Positions 36,765 through 46,841 of a stretch of DNA of 64,000 nucleotides are shown one piece after another. The position numbers were made by a program, and so were the translations under genes. Below the pieces are notes generated by a model. The model saw nothing but the letters and a program-made list of their open reading frames with translations, was not told where the DNA came from and did not search any database. The first letter of the stretch is position 1. Every line of letters starts with the position of its first letter. Source of the DNA: Croceibacterium ferulae (GTDB taxonomy: Bacteria > Pseudomonadota > Alphaproteobacteria > Sphingomonadales > Sphingomonadaceae); assembly GCF_003660445.1 (NCBI RefSeq), contig NZ_QZVQ01000003.1, positions 186,001 through 250,000 of the forward strand, read 5' to 3'.

Positions 36765-37461
36765 CGATCAGATCCTGGCCGCCGAGCTTGCGCTGGGCCT
36801 GCTGGACGATGCGGAGCATATGGCCGCGCGGCAGCGCCTGCTGACCGATCCCGATTTCGCGGCGGAAGTCGCCTGGTGGCAGGACCGCTTCGCCGGGCTG
36901 GCCGAAGGCACGGCCGCGGTCGAGCCGCCATCCGCATTGCTGGCGCGGATCCAGGCGCGGCTGACTCAGGCTGCGCCGGCTGGCGCCGCCCGCCGCTGGA
37001 ACTGGTTCACCGGCGGTGCGCTGACCGGCGCACTGGCCGCTTCGCTGGCTGCGCTGCTGCTGATGCCGGATGCCAAGGTGATCGAACGGGTGCGCGAACG
37101 CGTGGTCGAGATCCCGGTTGCGGCGCCCGCGCCGCTGGTCGCGGTTCTGGCACCCGGCGAAGGCACCGGTCGCGAACCGGTCGCCGCCGTGTATGACCAG
37201 CAGACCCGTACCCTTCGGCTGACGGCCACCATCACCGTGCCGGCCGACCGCGCCGCGGAACTGTGGAGCATCGGCAGCGACAATGTGCCGCGTCCGCTGG
37301 GCCTGCTGACCGCCGGCACCCGTGGAGCGATCCGGATCGAAGGCGACATGGTGCTGCAGCCGGACGAGACGATCGCCATCTCCATCGAACCTGTCGGCGG
37401 ATCCCCGACCGGGCAGCCGACCGGGGAGGTGATCGCCGCCGGACCGCTGGTGACGAGCTGA
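36754..37461 (+). CDS. Anti-sigma factor (RskA/anti-sigma-K type)
   Basis: Membrane regulator of 235 residues that should hold the upstream sigma factor inactive. The N-terminal sigma-binding part (about 1-75) includes [14 protein letters not shown]. One transmembrane helix follows (about 90-110, [17 protein letters not shown]), then a periplasmic RskA C-terminal beta domain ending with the typical [15 protein letters not shown]. The 11-base overlap with the sigma gene implies balanced expression. Release probably involves regulated proteolysis, as in the family. Confidence 0.93.
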   Translation: MNSDDQILAAELALGLLDDAEHMAARQRLLTDPDFAAEVAWWQDRFAGLAEGTAAVEPPSALLARIQARLTQAAPAGAARRWNWFTGGALTGALAASLAALLLMPDAKVIERVRERVVEIPVAAPAPLVAVLAPGEGTGREPVAAVYDQQTRTLRLTATITVPADRAAELWSIGSDNVPRPLGLLTAGTRGAIRIEGDMVLQPDETIAISIEPVGGSPTGQPTGEVIAAGPLVTS

Positions 37462-37477
37462 CGCCCGCTCCCGCAGC

Positions 37478-39286
37478 CTAGCCGCGATACAGCCCGGCCA
37501 GCCGATCCTCGTACCGGGCGCGGATCATGTGGCGGCGGATCTTCAGGCTGGGGGTCATTTCCCCATTGGCAATTGCGAAGGCTTCGTCGGCGACGGCGAA
37601 GCGGCGGATGCGCTCCACGACGCCGAGCGTCGCGTTCACGCGGGAAACGGCCACGTCCAGCACGCTGCGGATCGCCTCCGGCTCGGTAATGCCACGCTCG
37701 GCCAGCCAGTCGGCGTCGGGAACCAGCAGCGCGACCATGTAGGGGCGCCGGTCGCCATACAGCATCGCCTGCGCGATCTCCGGCTGCAGCGTCAGGATGC
37801 CTTCGACCCGCTGCGGGGCGACATTGTCGCCCTTGTCGTTGACGATCAGATCCTTCTTGCGATCGGGTATGACGATCCGGCCACGGCTGTCGAAATGGCC
37901 GATATCGCCGGTGTGCAGCCACCCATCGACCAGCGCCTTCGCGGTCTCCTCGGGATTGTTCCAGTAGCCGGTCATCACCAGTTCGCCGCGCACCAGCAGC
38001 TCGCCATCTGCGGCCACGCGCACCTCGTTGCCTTGCAGCGGCGGGCCGACGGTTTCCATGGCGATGCCGGCGCTGGGATAGTTGCAGCTGATCACCGGGG
38101 CAGCCTCCGTCTGGCCGTAGCCCTGCAGCAGCGGCAGGCCGAGCGACTGGAAGAACCGCCCGACCTCCGGATTGAGCGGCGCCCCGCCCGAGACCATCGC
38201 CTTGATCCGCCCGCCAAATCGGGCGCGGATCTTGGGGCGCAGGGTGCGGTCCAGCAGCCGGTCGAGCAGCCGGTCGCCGAAACGGTACCCGCCCGCCGCC
38301 TGCCGTTCACCCAGCGCCAGCGCCTCCGCCATCAGCCGTTGCGCCAGCTTGCCTTGCCCCGCCACCTGCTTGATGATCCGCGCCCGCAGCACTTCGAACA
38401 GGCGCGGCACCACCACCATCAGCGTGGGGGAGGATTCCGCCATGTTGCCGGCCAGCTTCTCCAGGCTTTCGGCGTACCAGATCTCCGCACCCAGCCCGAT
38501 CGGCAGCCATTGCCCGGCCGTATGCTCGTAAGCATGGCTCAGCGGCAGGAAGGACAGGAAGCGTTCCGTGTTCCAGCCATAATCGCCCACCAGCGCGGTG
38601 GCGGCGCCGGCGACATTGGCCAGGATCGCGCCATGCGACTGCATCACGCCGCGCGGCGCACCGCCGGTGCCGCTGGTGTAGATGATGCAGGCGAGGTCGC
38701 TGCGGCCAACGCCCGACTGGCGCAGCTCGGCCGCGGTACGCGCATGGGCCGCCTTGCCATCGTCTGGCGCGCCAGGATCGACCAGGTCGGACCACAGGTG
38801 GACGGCGAAGGGCAGCCCGGCCGCATCCGGCGCATCGCCTGCGTCCATCACCACCAGATGCCGCGCCACGACGGTCTCGCGCATGGCCTGCAGCAGCGGA
38901 GCCAGCAGCTTGCCGCCGCTGACGATCACCGCCTGCGCGCCGCTATCGGCCAGGATATGCGCGTGATCGGCGGCGGTGTTGGTGATGTAGGCGGGCGTGG
39001 TGACCAGGCCGGCGGCCATGATCGCGATGTCGGCGATGCACCATTCGGGCCGGTTCTCCGCCACGATCAGCACCCGGTCCCCGGTGGCAAGGTCCAGATC
39101 GCGCAAGGCCTGCGCCAGCAGGCAGACCTGGTCCGCCGCCTCTGCCCAGCTCAGCGTTTCCCACGTGCCGCCATGCTTGCGGCCCAGGAAGAGGGCATCG
39201 CCCAGCGCATCGGCGCGATCGAAGAACAGGCGCACCAGGCTGCTGGCGGCAGGAAAGTCCGCAAGTTGCAACAAAGCCTCTTTCAT
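37478..39286 (-). CDS. AMP-dependent long-chain acyl-CoA synthetase
   Basis: Activates fatty acids to acyl-CoA via acyl-AMP; 602 residues, FadD15-like. Motifs: phosphate loop YTSGTGGAPRGVMQSH, YGQTEAAPVIS, the hinge HTGDIGHFD, and the C-terminal PDRKKDLIVNDKGDNVAPQ with the adenylation-region lysine. The start is the ATG at 39286, directly upstream of MKEALLQLAD. It faces the gamma-glutamyltransferase gene across 133 bases. It may be membrane-associated. Chain length is not assignable. Confidence 0.93.
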   Translation of the reverse strand: MKEALLQLADFPAASSLVRLFFDRADALGDALFLGRKHGGTWETLSWAEAADQVCLLAQALRDLDLATGDRVLIVAENRPEWCIADIAIMAAGLVTTPAYITNTAADHAHILADSGAQAVIVSGGKLLAPLLQAMRETVVARHLVVMDAGDAPDAAGLPFAVHLWSDLVDPGAPDDGKAAHARTAAELRQSGVGRSDLACIIYTSGTGGAPRGVMQSHGAILANVAGAATALVGDYGWNTERFLSFLPLSHAYEHTAGQWLPIGLGAEIWYAESLEKLAGNMAESSPTLMVVVPRLFEVLRARIIKQVAGQGKLAQRLMAEALALGERQAAGGYRFGDRLLDRLLDRTLRPKIRARFGGRIKAMVSGGAPLNPEVGRFFQSLGLPLLQGYGQTEAAPVISCNYPSAGIAMETVGPPLQGNEVRVAADGELLVRGELVMTGYWNNPEETAKALVDGWLHTGDIGHFDSRGRIVIPDRKKDLIVNDKGDNVAPQRVEGILTLQPEIAQAMLYGDRRPYMVALLVPDADWLAERGITEPEAIRSVLDVAVSRVNATLGVVERIRRFAVADEAFAIANGEMTPSLKIRRHMIRARYEDRLAGLYRG

Positions 39287-39419
39287 CCTCTGCCGGCCAT
39301 ATCGGCCTGGGACAGCGGGGTTACGGCACGCCCGCCAGCCCGGCAAGCGGCTGCTACCTTGCACCTGCGAACAGACTGCCCCACACGGGCAACAGGGTTT
39401 GCACGCAGGGGAACAGGTG

Positions 39420-41165
39420 ATGGCACGGCTTGGCACATTCGCGGCGCTGATCGGCGCGTTGCTCACCACCGCCTGCGCGACCCTGCCGGCCGAGACACAG
39501 CGGACGGGTTCGGCCCCGGTCGCCGCATCCGCGCTGGCGCAACCGCAGATCTTCGTGTCGGCCGCCAACCCGCTGGCGGTGGAGGCGGGCATGGCCGTGC
39601 TGCGGCGCGGCGGCAGCGCGGCGGATGCGGCGGTGGCGGTGCAGGCGATGCTCTCGCTGGTCGAACCGCAGAGCTCCGGCATCGGCGGTGGCGCCTTCAT
39701 GACCTGGTTCGATGGCACGACGGGCGAGGTCGTGATCTATGACGGCCGCGAAACCGCCCCCGCCGGCGCCACCCCGGACATGTTCCTGGACGGTAATGGG
39801 CGACCCCTGAGCTATGCCGAGGCGGTGACCAGCGGACGGGCCACCGGCGTGCCGGGTGCGGTCCGGATGCTGGCGATGGTGCAGGACGAACATGGCAAGC
39901 TGCCATGGGATAAGCTGTTCACCGACGCGATCCGCACGGCCGAGGACGGCTTCACCGTCACGCCGCGCCTGGGCCGGTTCCTGCAGGGGAACTACCCGCA
40001 ATTGCAGTCGAGCGACGTACAGACCTATTTCGGCGAAGCGGACGGCACCCTGGTCGACCCGGGCGACACGCTGCGCAACCCAGCCTTCGCCACCTTCCTG
40101 CGCCGGCTGGCGGAGGAGGGCACCAATGCGCTGTATCGCGGGGAGACGGCGCAGCGCATTGTCGCGCGTACGCAGGCTGGCCCGTTGCCCGGCACGATGA
40201 CGCTGACCGACCTGGCCGGGTACCAGCCGGTCAGGCGCGAAGCGGTCTGCAATCCGTATCGCATCTACCGCGTCTGCGTGCCGCCGCCGCCTTCCAGCGG
40301 GGTCGGCCTGCTGCAATTGCTGGCGATGCTGGAACATACCGACATTGCCGAGCGCGGCCCGCAGGACCCGCAGGCCTGGTTCCTGTTCGCGGAGGCGAGC
40401 CGACTGATGTATGCCGATCGCGACCTGTATGTGGGCGACAGCGCCTTTGTCGACGTGCCCGTCGCCGGCCTGCTGGACCCGGCCTATGTCGCGTCGCGCG
40501 CAGGCCTGATCGGGGATCGGGCCGGTCCCGCACCTGCCGCCGGCACTCCGCCGGGCGCACCGGTCCGCACGGCCGATCGCACGCTGGAGCCGGCGGGCAC
40601 CTCCCACTTCGTGGTGGGGGATGGCGACGGCAATGTCGTATCGATCACCACCACGGTGGAATCGATCTTCGGCAGCGGCCGGATGGTCGACGGGTTCTTC
40701 CTGAACAATCAGATGACCGATTTCTCCTTCGCCCCGCTGCTGCCCGATGGCACGCCGGCGGCCAATGCCGTGGTGCCGGGCAAGCGGCCGCGATCATCCA
40801 TGACGCCGCTGGTGCTGGTGGACGGACAGGGCCGCTTTGCCGGGGCGATGGGATCGGCTGGCGGCAATGCGATCCTGGCCTATGTCGGCAAGAGCCTGGT
40901 CGGCGCGATCGACTGGGGGTTGCCGGCACAGGAGGCGCTGGCACTGCCCAATCTGGTCGCGCGCGGAGATGCCTTCCAGGGGGAGGTCGGCAAGTTCCCG
41001 CCGGAGGTGCTGGCCGGCCTGGCCGCACGCGGCATCACCCTGCGCCCCGGACAGGGCGAGGATTCAGGCGTTCACGCGGTGATGATCCGCGATGGCGTGT
41101 TCGATGGCGGCTTCGACCCCCGACGCGAAGGGCGCGCGGTGGCGGAGCCGGCACCGCGGCCCTAG
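39420..41165 (+). CDS. ggt: Gamma-glutamyltransferase
   Basis: Periplasmic Ntn-hydrolase that transfers or hydrolyses the gamma-glutamyl group of glutathione. The 581 residues begin with a lipoprotein-type signal (LLTTACA). Autocleavage should occur before Thr394 in GTSHFVV, giving the large and small subunits. The oxyanion region (PRSSMTPLVL) is present. The ATG at 39420 follows AGGGGAA by 7 bases. Its end overlaps the convergent pyrD gene by 4 bases. Confidence 0.93.
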   Translation: MARLGTFAALIGALLTTACATLPAETQRTGSAPVAASALAQPQIFVSAANPLAVEAGMAVLRRGGSAADAAVAVQAMLSLVEPQSSGIGGGAFMTWFDGTTGEVVIYDGRETAPAGATPDMFLDGNGRPLSYAEAVTSGRATGVPGAVRMLAMVQDEHGKLPWDKLFTDAIRTAEDGFTVTPRLGRFLQGNYPQLQSSDVQTYFGEADGTLVDPGDTLRNPAFATFLRRLAEEGTNALYRGETAQRIVARTQAGPLPGTMTLTDLAGYQPVRREAVCNPYRIYRVCVPPPPSSGVGLLQLLAMLEHTDIAERGPQDPQAWFLFAEASRLMYADRDLYVGDSAFVDVPVAGLLDPAYVASRAGLIGDRAGPAPAAGTPPGAPVRTADRTLEPAGTSHFVVGDGDGNVVSITTTVESIFGSGRMVDGFFLNNQMTDFSFAPLLPDGTPAANAVVPGKRPRSSMTPLVLVDGQGRFAGAMGSAGGNAILAYVGKSLVGAIDWGLPAQEALALPNLVARGDAFQGEVGKFPPEVLAGLAARGITLRPGQGEDSGVHAVMIRDGVFDGGFDPRREGRAVAEPAPRP

Positions 41166-42193
41166 GCGGCCTCGCTGCCGACGGCTTCGGCCAGGGTGCT
41201 GAAGCCTTCGCGCTGCATCAGCCGTTCCACATCGTCGGCCATCGTCCGGGCGATGCCGGGGCCGCGATAGACCATCGCGCTGTACAGCTGCACCAGGCTG
41301 GCGCCGGCCTTGATCCGCTGCCACGCATCCACGCCGTTGCCGATGCCGCCCACGCCGATCAGCGGCAGGGCACCGCCGGTCGCCCGGCGGAAGTCGCGCA
41401 GCCGTTCCAGCGCCAGCGCCTTCAGCGGTGCGCCGGACAGGCCGCCGGTCTCGTCCGCCTGCACCGATCGCAGCTGGGGGCGCGAGACCGTGGTGTTGGA
41501 CACGATCAGCGCGCCCAGCCGTCGATCCAGCGCGATACGGGCGATGTCGTCGATGTCGGCGGGCAGCAGGTCGGGCGCGACCTTCAGGAACACCGGCGGG
41601 CCATCGGCACCGCGCGCCGCCAGCACCGCGTCCAGCAATGCCCCCAGTGCACCCGCATCCTGCATGGCGCGCAGGCCCGGCGTGTTGGGGCTGGAGACGT
41701 TAACCGCCAGATAGGTGGCGAACGGCGCCATCACCCGGGCCATGTGGCTGTAATCGGCGATCCAGTCCGGCGAATCCTTGTTGGCGCCCAGGTTGACGCC
41801 CAGGATGCCAGCGCCGGTCCTGCGCGCCAGCCGCTCCGCCGCAACCTCCGCGCCGCCATTGTTGAACCCCATGCGGTTGATGACCGCACGGTCCGCGGCC
41901 AGGCGGAACAGCCGCGGCTTGGGGTTGCCGGCCTGCGGGCGTGGAGTGATCGAACCCACCTCCACGAAGCCGAAGCCCATGCCCAGCAGCGCATCGGGAA
42001 CGCGCGCATCCTTGTCATAGCCCGCGGCCAGGCCGATCGGGTTGGGGAAGGTGATCCCCGCCACGTCGATCGCGCAGGCACCCGGCGGCGCTGGCGGCGC
42101 CGGCCGGCGATGTTCCAGCCATTTCAGGGAGAATTCATGGGCCTGTTCGGGATCGATGGTGAACAGGGCAGGTCGCAGCAGGCGATAAAGCAT
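41162..42193 (-). CDS. pyrD: Dihydroorotate dehydrogenase (quinone), class 2
   Basis: Oxidises dihydroorotate to orotate in pyrimidine synthesis and passes electrons to quinone at the inner membrane. The 343 residues include the class 2 N-terminal membrane helix (YRLLRPALFTIDPEQAHEF), the FMN barrel, the catalytic Ser in VNVSSPNTPGL and the C-terminal GVGGIGNGVDAWQRI motif. It converges on ggt. The leader region (42194-42310) is AT-rich and could hold its promoter. Confidence 0.95.
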   Translation of the reverse strand: MLYRLLRPALFTIDPEQAHEFSLKWLEHRRPAPPAPPGACAIDVAGITFPNPIGLAAGYDKDARVPDALLGMGFGFVEVGSITPRPQAGNPKPRLFRLAADRAVINRMGFNNGGAEVAAERLARRTGAGILGVNLGANKDSPDWIADYSHMARVMAPFATYLAVNVSSPNTPGLRAMQDAGALGALLDAVLAARGADGPPVFLKVAPDLLPADIDDIARIALDRRLGALIVSNTTVSRPQLRSVQADETGGLSGAPLKALALERLRDFRRATGGALPLIGVGGIGNGVDAWQRIKAGASLVQLYSAMVYRGPGIARTMADDVERLMQREGFSTLAEAVGSEAA

Positions 42194-42344
42194 GATGGAC
42201 GCGCCTATGGCACCGCCCGCCCGTGCTGTCGATTGCTGCGCTGCAGCGTCACAAATCTGCCATGACCATCCATTTGTTATAGTAAACGGCCGTGTGACGA
42301 TGATATCATAACAGGGATCAGGAAATTACCTTTCTAATTGTCGG

Positions 42345-42472
42345 ATTCCTACAAGCCGGCATCGGTCGAATCAGCTACATGGCCTGTGCGACCCGAAGGG
42401 CTCGAAGCAGGAATGCGACGGGTTCTGACTTTACAGGGCGGCCCTGCCATCGGCGTGGGCCGCCCCTTTTTT
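42345..42472 (+). ncRNA. Candidate small RNA ending at an orphan terminator
   Basis: A strong plus-strand terminator (42436-42472) has no plus-strand gene before it: pyrD runs the other way and sufR starts 118 bases later. A -10-like TCTAAT (42333-42338) would start a transcript near 42345, about 128 nt long; no good -35 is seen. Inside, a nested hairpin pairs 42383-42386 with 42408-42411, 42389-42391 with 42402-42404, and 42392-42394 with 42398-42400 around a GAA loop. No Rfam family is recognised. An attenuator in a long sufR leader is the alternative. A 61-codon frame here is not protein-like. Confidence 0.5.
42436..42472 (+). terminator. Strong rho-independent terminator without an upstream gene
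   Basis: A perfect 9-bp GC stem (42436-42444 with 42457-42465) and a 12-base loop that can itself pair (GCC-ATC-GGC) are followed by six T residues. It is oriented to end plus-strand transcription 118 bases before the SUF regulator gene. Confidence 0.85.
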
Positions 42473-42532
42473 GCGTCGCGCGCGGTGATCGTTCCGGTTG
42501 AAAACCGTTCCGCCCCGCATTAGGTGAAATCG

Positions 42533-42545
42533 GACCGCAGCGGTC
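42533..42545. promoter_or_regulatory. Inverted repeat upstream of the SUF regulator
   Basis: GACCGC and GCGGTC form a perfect inverted repeat around a single A, 44 bases before the Rrf2 regulator start. A TTGAAA (42498-42503) suits a -35 box upstream, though the -10 is unclear. It could be the autoregulatory operator of the Rrf2 protein. No homologous second site was found, so this is tentative. Confidence 0.35.
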
Positions 42546-42589
42546 TTATTCAAAGATTCGCCGTCCGGTCGTCACCTCTGGGGTCCACC

Positions 42590-43002
42590 ATGCGCCTGTC
42601 CAACCTTGCCGATTATGCGGTGGTCGCGATGACGGCCGCCGCCCGCCAGCCCACCGGATCGCGCTTCAGCGCGGCCAGCCTGGCGGCGGAGACGGGCGTG
42701 CCGCTGCCCACCATGCAGAAGCTGGCGGGCAAGCTGGCGGCGGCCGGCCTGCTGCAGTCGGAACGCGGCGCGCGCGGCGGGCTGCAGCTGGCACGCCCGG
42801 CGGCAGGGATCACCCTGGCGGAGATCGTGGAGGCGGTCGAAGGGCCGATCGCCCTGACCAATTGCACGCAGAACCAGCGCCATGATTGCGCGCTGGACGG
42901 CTGCTGCACCGTGCGCCCGCACTGGGGCGCTGTGAACGATGCTTTGCGCGGGGCGCTGGCCGATGTGCCGCTGACCCGCCTGGCACAGATGGAAGTACCG
43001 GC

Positions 43003-43006
<4 letters not shown>
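42590..43006 (+). CDS. Rrf2 family SUF-system Fe-S assembly regulator
   Basis: Fe-S-sensing repressor of the suf operon, 138 residues. The winged helix (about 1-80) reads [14 protein letters not shown] and [11 protein letters not shown]. The cluster-binding region follows as [16 protein letters not shown], with cysteines spaced as in SUF-type Rrf2 proteins. It heads the operon and overlaps sufB by 4 bases (ATGA). The ATG at 42590 is fixed by the conserved N-terminus. It differs from IscR in its cysteine spacing. Confidence 0.93.
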
Positions 43007-44522
<1,516 letters not shown>

Positions 44523-44526
<4 letters not shown>

Positions 44527-45101
44527 CCGAACGCAAGACCCTGGGCGTGCGTGAAGGCACCGATCCGCCGGCCATCAAGAAGAAGGGCCGCGGGTGGGAG
44601 ATCAACACGGCGCGGCTGGACCAACTGCACGAGCGCGCGCGCGACATGCGCCGGCATCCCACGGAAGCGCACAAGGCGCTGGCCGACCGCTTCGCCACGG
44701 CGGATTTCGGGCAGTACACCTGGAAGCAGTTCCCGGTGATCGGCAGCGCCATCGTCGATTTCGCCTGCCTGGAACTGGGCATGGCGATCGCCATCGACGA
44801 GGAAGGCGATCCGCTGACCCATCGGCGCGACAAGAGCCTGGAAGCGGTCGGCATCCGCACGATGCACCTGAACGCCGCGGAAATCCTGACCGACATGGAT
44901 GCCCTGCTGCCCCGCATTGCGGCCGGCATGCGGATGCGCATCGGCGACAAGCAGACTGCCCGCAAGGCGCATTACCGCGCCAATCCGGGCCAGACCAGCG
45001 GCCGGGTGCCTGGCCGTGACGGGCCGCCGCGTGGCGGTCCGGGTCGCGACGGGCCAGGACGGGCCGGGCCGGGCAGGACCGGACATGACCGCAAGCGGTA
45101 A
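44523..45101 (+). CDS. DUF559 (endonuclease-fold) protein with Gly/Arg/Pro-rich tail
   Basis: A 192-residue protein inserted between sufB and sufC. Residues about 30-145 match DUF559, a Vsr-like nuclease fold ([31 protein letters not shown]). The usual ELDGxxH metal motif is altered to AIDEEGD, so activity is uncertain. The C-terminal 40 residues are a low-complexity [15 protein letters not shown]-type tail. The ATGA overlap with sufB places it firmly in the operon. DUF559 proteins are seen in suf operons of some sphingomonads, but a role in Fe-S assembly has not been shown to my knowledge. Confidence 0.85.
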
Positions 45102-45145
45102 GCTTCCCATGCGCTATGGATGCCGCACCTGCAGGAGCACGCCTC

Positions 45146-46093
45146 ATGACTGACGAGTTGCGCCCGAGCACCATCTGCGGCCTGCTATATTGCGGCGACA
45201 TCGGCGAACGCCACACCAACATGGCGGATTCCGGTGGCGATCCGTTGCTGATCTATGTGCAGAACGCGGCCACCCTGGCCCGCTCCCTTGCGGCGCACGA
45301 GCAGGCGCTGACGCTCGTCACCAACGATGCCATGCGCGTCGGCGGGCTGGTGGAGCAGGCCGGCGCCACCGGGCTGATCGCGGTGGAGGAAGTCGCATTC
45401 ACGCTGGAGGTGCCGCGCGGCATTCCGTTCTATTCCGCCCATTTCAAGCTGGAGCTGCTGCGCCTGTTCGGCGAAGGCCGGTTCGGCGCCTTTCCCGCGC
45501 TGTTGGACCTGGATGTGGTGGCATTGCGGCCATTGGCCTTCCCGCCACGACCCGGCCTGTGGGCCTATGACATCGCACACGAGATGCTGGACGGGTCCGG
45601 CGGTGCGGTCGCCAGCCTGCAGGATCTCGCCGGCGTGCCGCTGCAATCGCGCAGCTGGTTCGGGGGCGAGTTCCTGGCCGGGCCGCAGGCGGAATTCGCG
45701 CGGCTGTGGCAGATGGTGGAGGAGCTCTGGCCGGATTACTGCAACTCCGCGGGCGAGTGGTATCACAGTGGTGACGAGATGGTGGTGTCCGCCGCGCTGA
45801 ACCGGCTGGTCGACGACGGCATGACCGTCAACGATGCGGGCCGCGCCGGGCTGGTGTCCCGCTGGTGGTCGGTCCGCACGACACGCCGGTTGGGCCGGCT
45901 GGCCGATGCGCAGCAATGCGCGATCCTGCACCTGCCGGCGGACAAGCACCTGCTGGCGCGCCATTCCACCCGCCCCTTCGCCGCGGACGCCTTCGTCACC
46001 GACCTGCGCGCCGACGTGAAGGGCCGCGATTCCATCCTGCGCACCATCGCGCACAATCTGAAGGGGCGCCGCTTCGCCCCGCTGCTGGACTGA
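45146..46093 (+). CDS. Glycosyltransferase-like (GT-A fold, DxD) protein inside the suf operon
   Basis: A 315-residue cytoplasmic protein. The LDLDVVALRPL motif after FYSAHFKLELLRLF resembles the DxD region of GT8/GT32-type nucleotide-sugar transferases, and WYHSGDEMV may be the acceptor-side loop. No transmembrane helix is seen. AGGAG lies 8 bases before the ATG at 45146. It lies 44 bases after the DUF559 gene and 1 base before sufC, so it is within the suf transcript. A sugar-nucleotide role in Fe-S assembly is not known. The GT call is by motif only. Confidence 0.7.
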   Translation: MTDELRPSTICGLLYCGDIGERHTNMADSGGDPLLIYVQNAATLARSLAAHEQALTLVTNDAMRVGGLVEQAGATGLIAVEEVAFTLEVPRGIPFYSAHFKLELLRLFGEGRFGAFPALLDLDVVALRPLAFPPRPGLWAYDIAHEMLDGSGGAVASLQDLAGVPLQSRSWFGGEFLAGPQAEFARLWQMVEELWPDYCNSAGEWYHSGDEMVVSAALNRLVDDGMTVNDAGRAGLVSRWWSVRTTRRLGRLADAQQCAILHLPADKHLLARHSTRPFAADAFVTDLRADVKGRDSILRTIAHNLKGRRFAPLLD

Positions 46094-46094
46094 C

Positions 46095-46841
46095 ATGACC
46101 ATGCTCATCATCGACAATCTTCATGCCGAAATCGACGGCAAGCCGATCCTCAAGGGCCTGACCCTCACCGTGAACGCGGGCGAGATCCACGCGATCATGG
46201 GCCCCAACGGTGCCGGCAAGTCGACGCTGGCCTATGTGCTGGGCGGGCGCCCCGGATATGAGGTGACGGGCGGTTCGGTCACGCTGAACGGCGCCGACCT
46301 GCTGGACATGGACCCGCATGAACGCGCCACCGCCGGCATGTTCCTGGGCTTCCAGTACCCGGTGGAGATCCCGGGCGTCTCCAACGTGCAGTTCCTGCGC
46401 GAGGCGCTGAACGCGCAGCGCACCGCGCGGGGCGAAGCGCCGCTGTCGGGCGGGGACTTCCTGAAGCTGGCACGGGAGAAGGCCGGGCTGCTGCGGATGG
46501 ACATGGAGATGCTGAAGCGCAACGTGAATGTCGGCTTCTCCGGCGGCGAGAAGAAGCGCGCGGAGATGGTGCAGATGGGCATCCTCGACCCTGCCTTTGC
46601 CGTGCTGGACGAGACCGATAGCGGCCTCGACATCGATGCGCTGCGCGTGGTCGGCGACGGGATCAACGCCATCATGCGGGCGCCCGACAAGGCGGTGCTG
46701 CTGATCACGCATTACCAGCGGCTGCTGGATTATGTGCGCCCCGATTTCGTGCACGTGCTGGCCGCCGGCCGCATCGTCACCAGCGGCGGGCCTGAACTGG
46801 CGCAGCGGCTGGAGAGCGAAGGCTACGAGGCGGTGGCGTGA
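46095..46841 (+). CDS. sufC: Fe-S cluster assembly ATPase SufC
   Basis: ABC-type ATPase of the SufBC2D scaffold, 248 residues. Walker A is GPNGAGKST, the Q-loop is FLGFQYP, the ABC signature is FSGGEKKRAE, and Walker B is FAVLDETDSGLD. The switch His is in LLITHYQRLL. It starts 1 base after the glycosyltransferase-like gene. Its stop overlaps the sufD start (TGATG). Confidence 0.97.
   Translation: MTMLIIDNLHAEIDGKPILKGLTLTVNAGEIHAIMGPNGAGKSTLAYVLGGRPGYEVTGGSVTLNGADLLDMDPHERATAGMFLGFQYPVEIPGVSNVQFLREALNAQRTARGEAPLSGGDFLKLAREKAGLLRMDMEMLKRNVNVGFSGGEKKRAEMVQMGILDPAFAVLDETDSGLDIDALRVVGDGINAIMRAPDKAVLLITHYQRLLDYVRPDFVHVLAAGRIVTSGGPELAQRLESEGYEAVA

Noticed and set aside
37529-39742. Long plus-strand frame opposite the acyl-CoA synthetase (737 codons)
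   Set aside because: No domain or start signal; the minus strand has all AMP-ligase motifs.
42338-42523. Short plus-strand frame (61 codons) in the pyrD-sufR gap
   Set aside because: It runs through the terminator hairpin, has no ribosome-binding site and no protein-like pattern. A small RNA or leader explains the terminator better.
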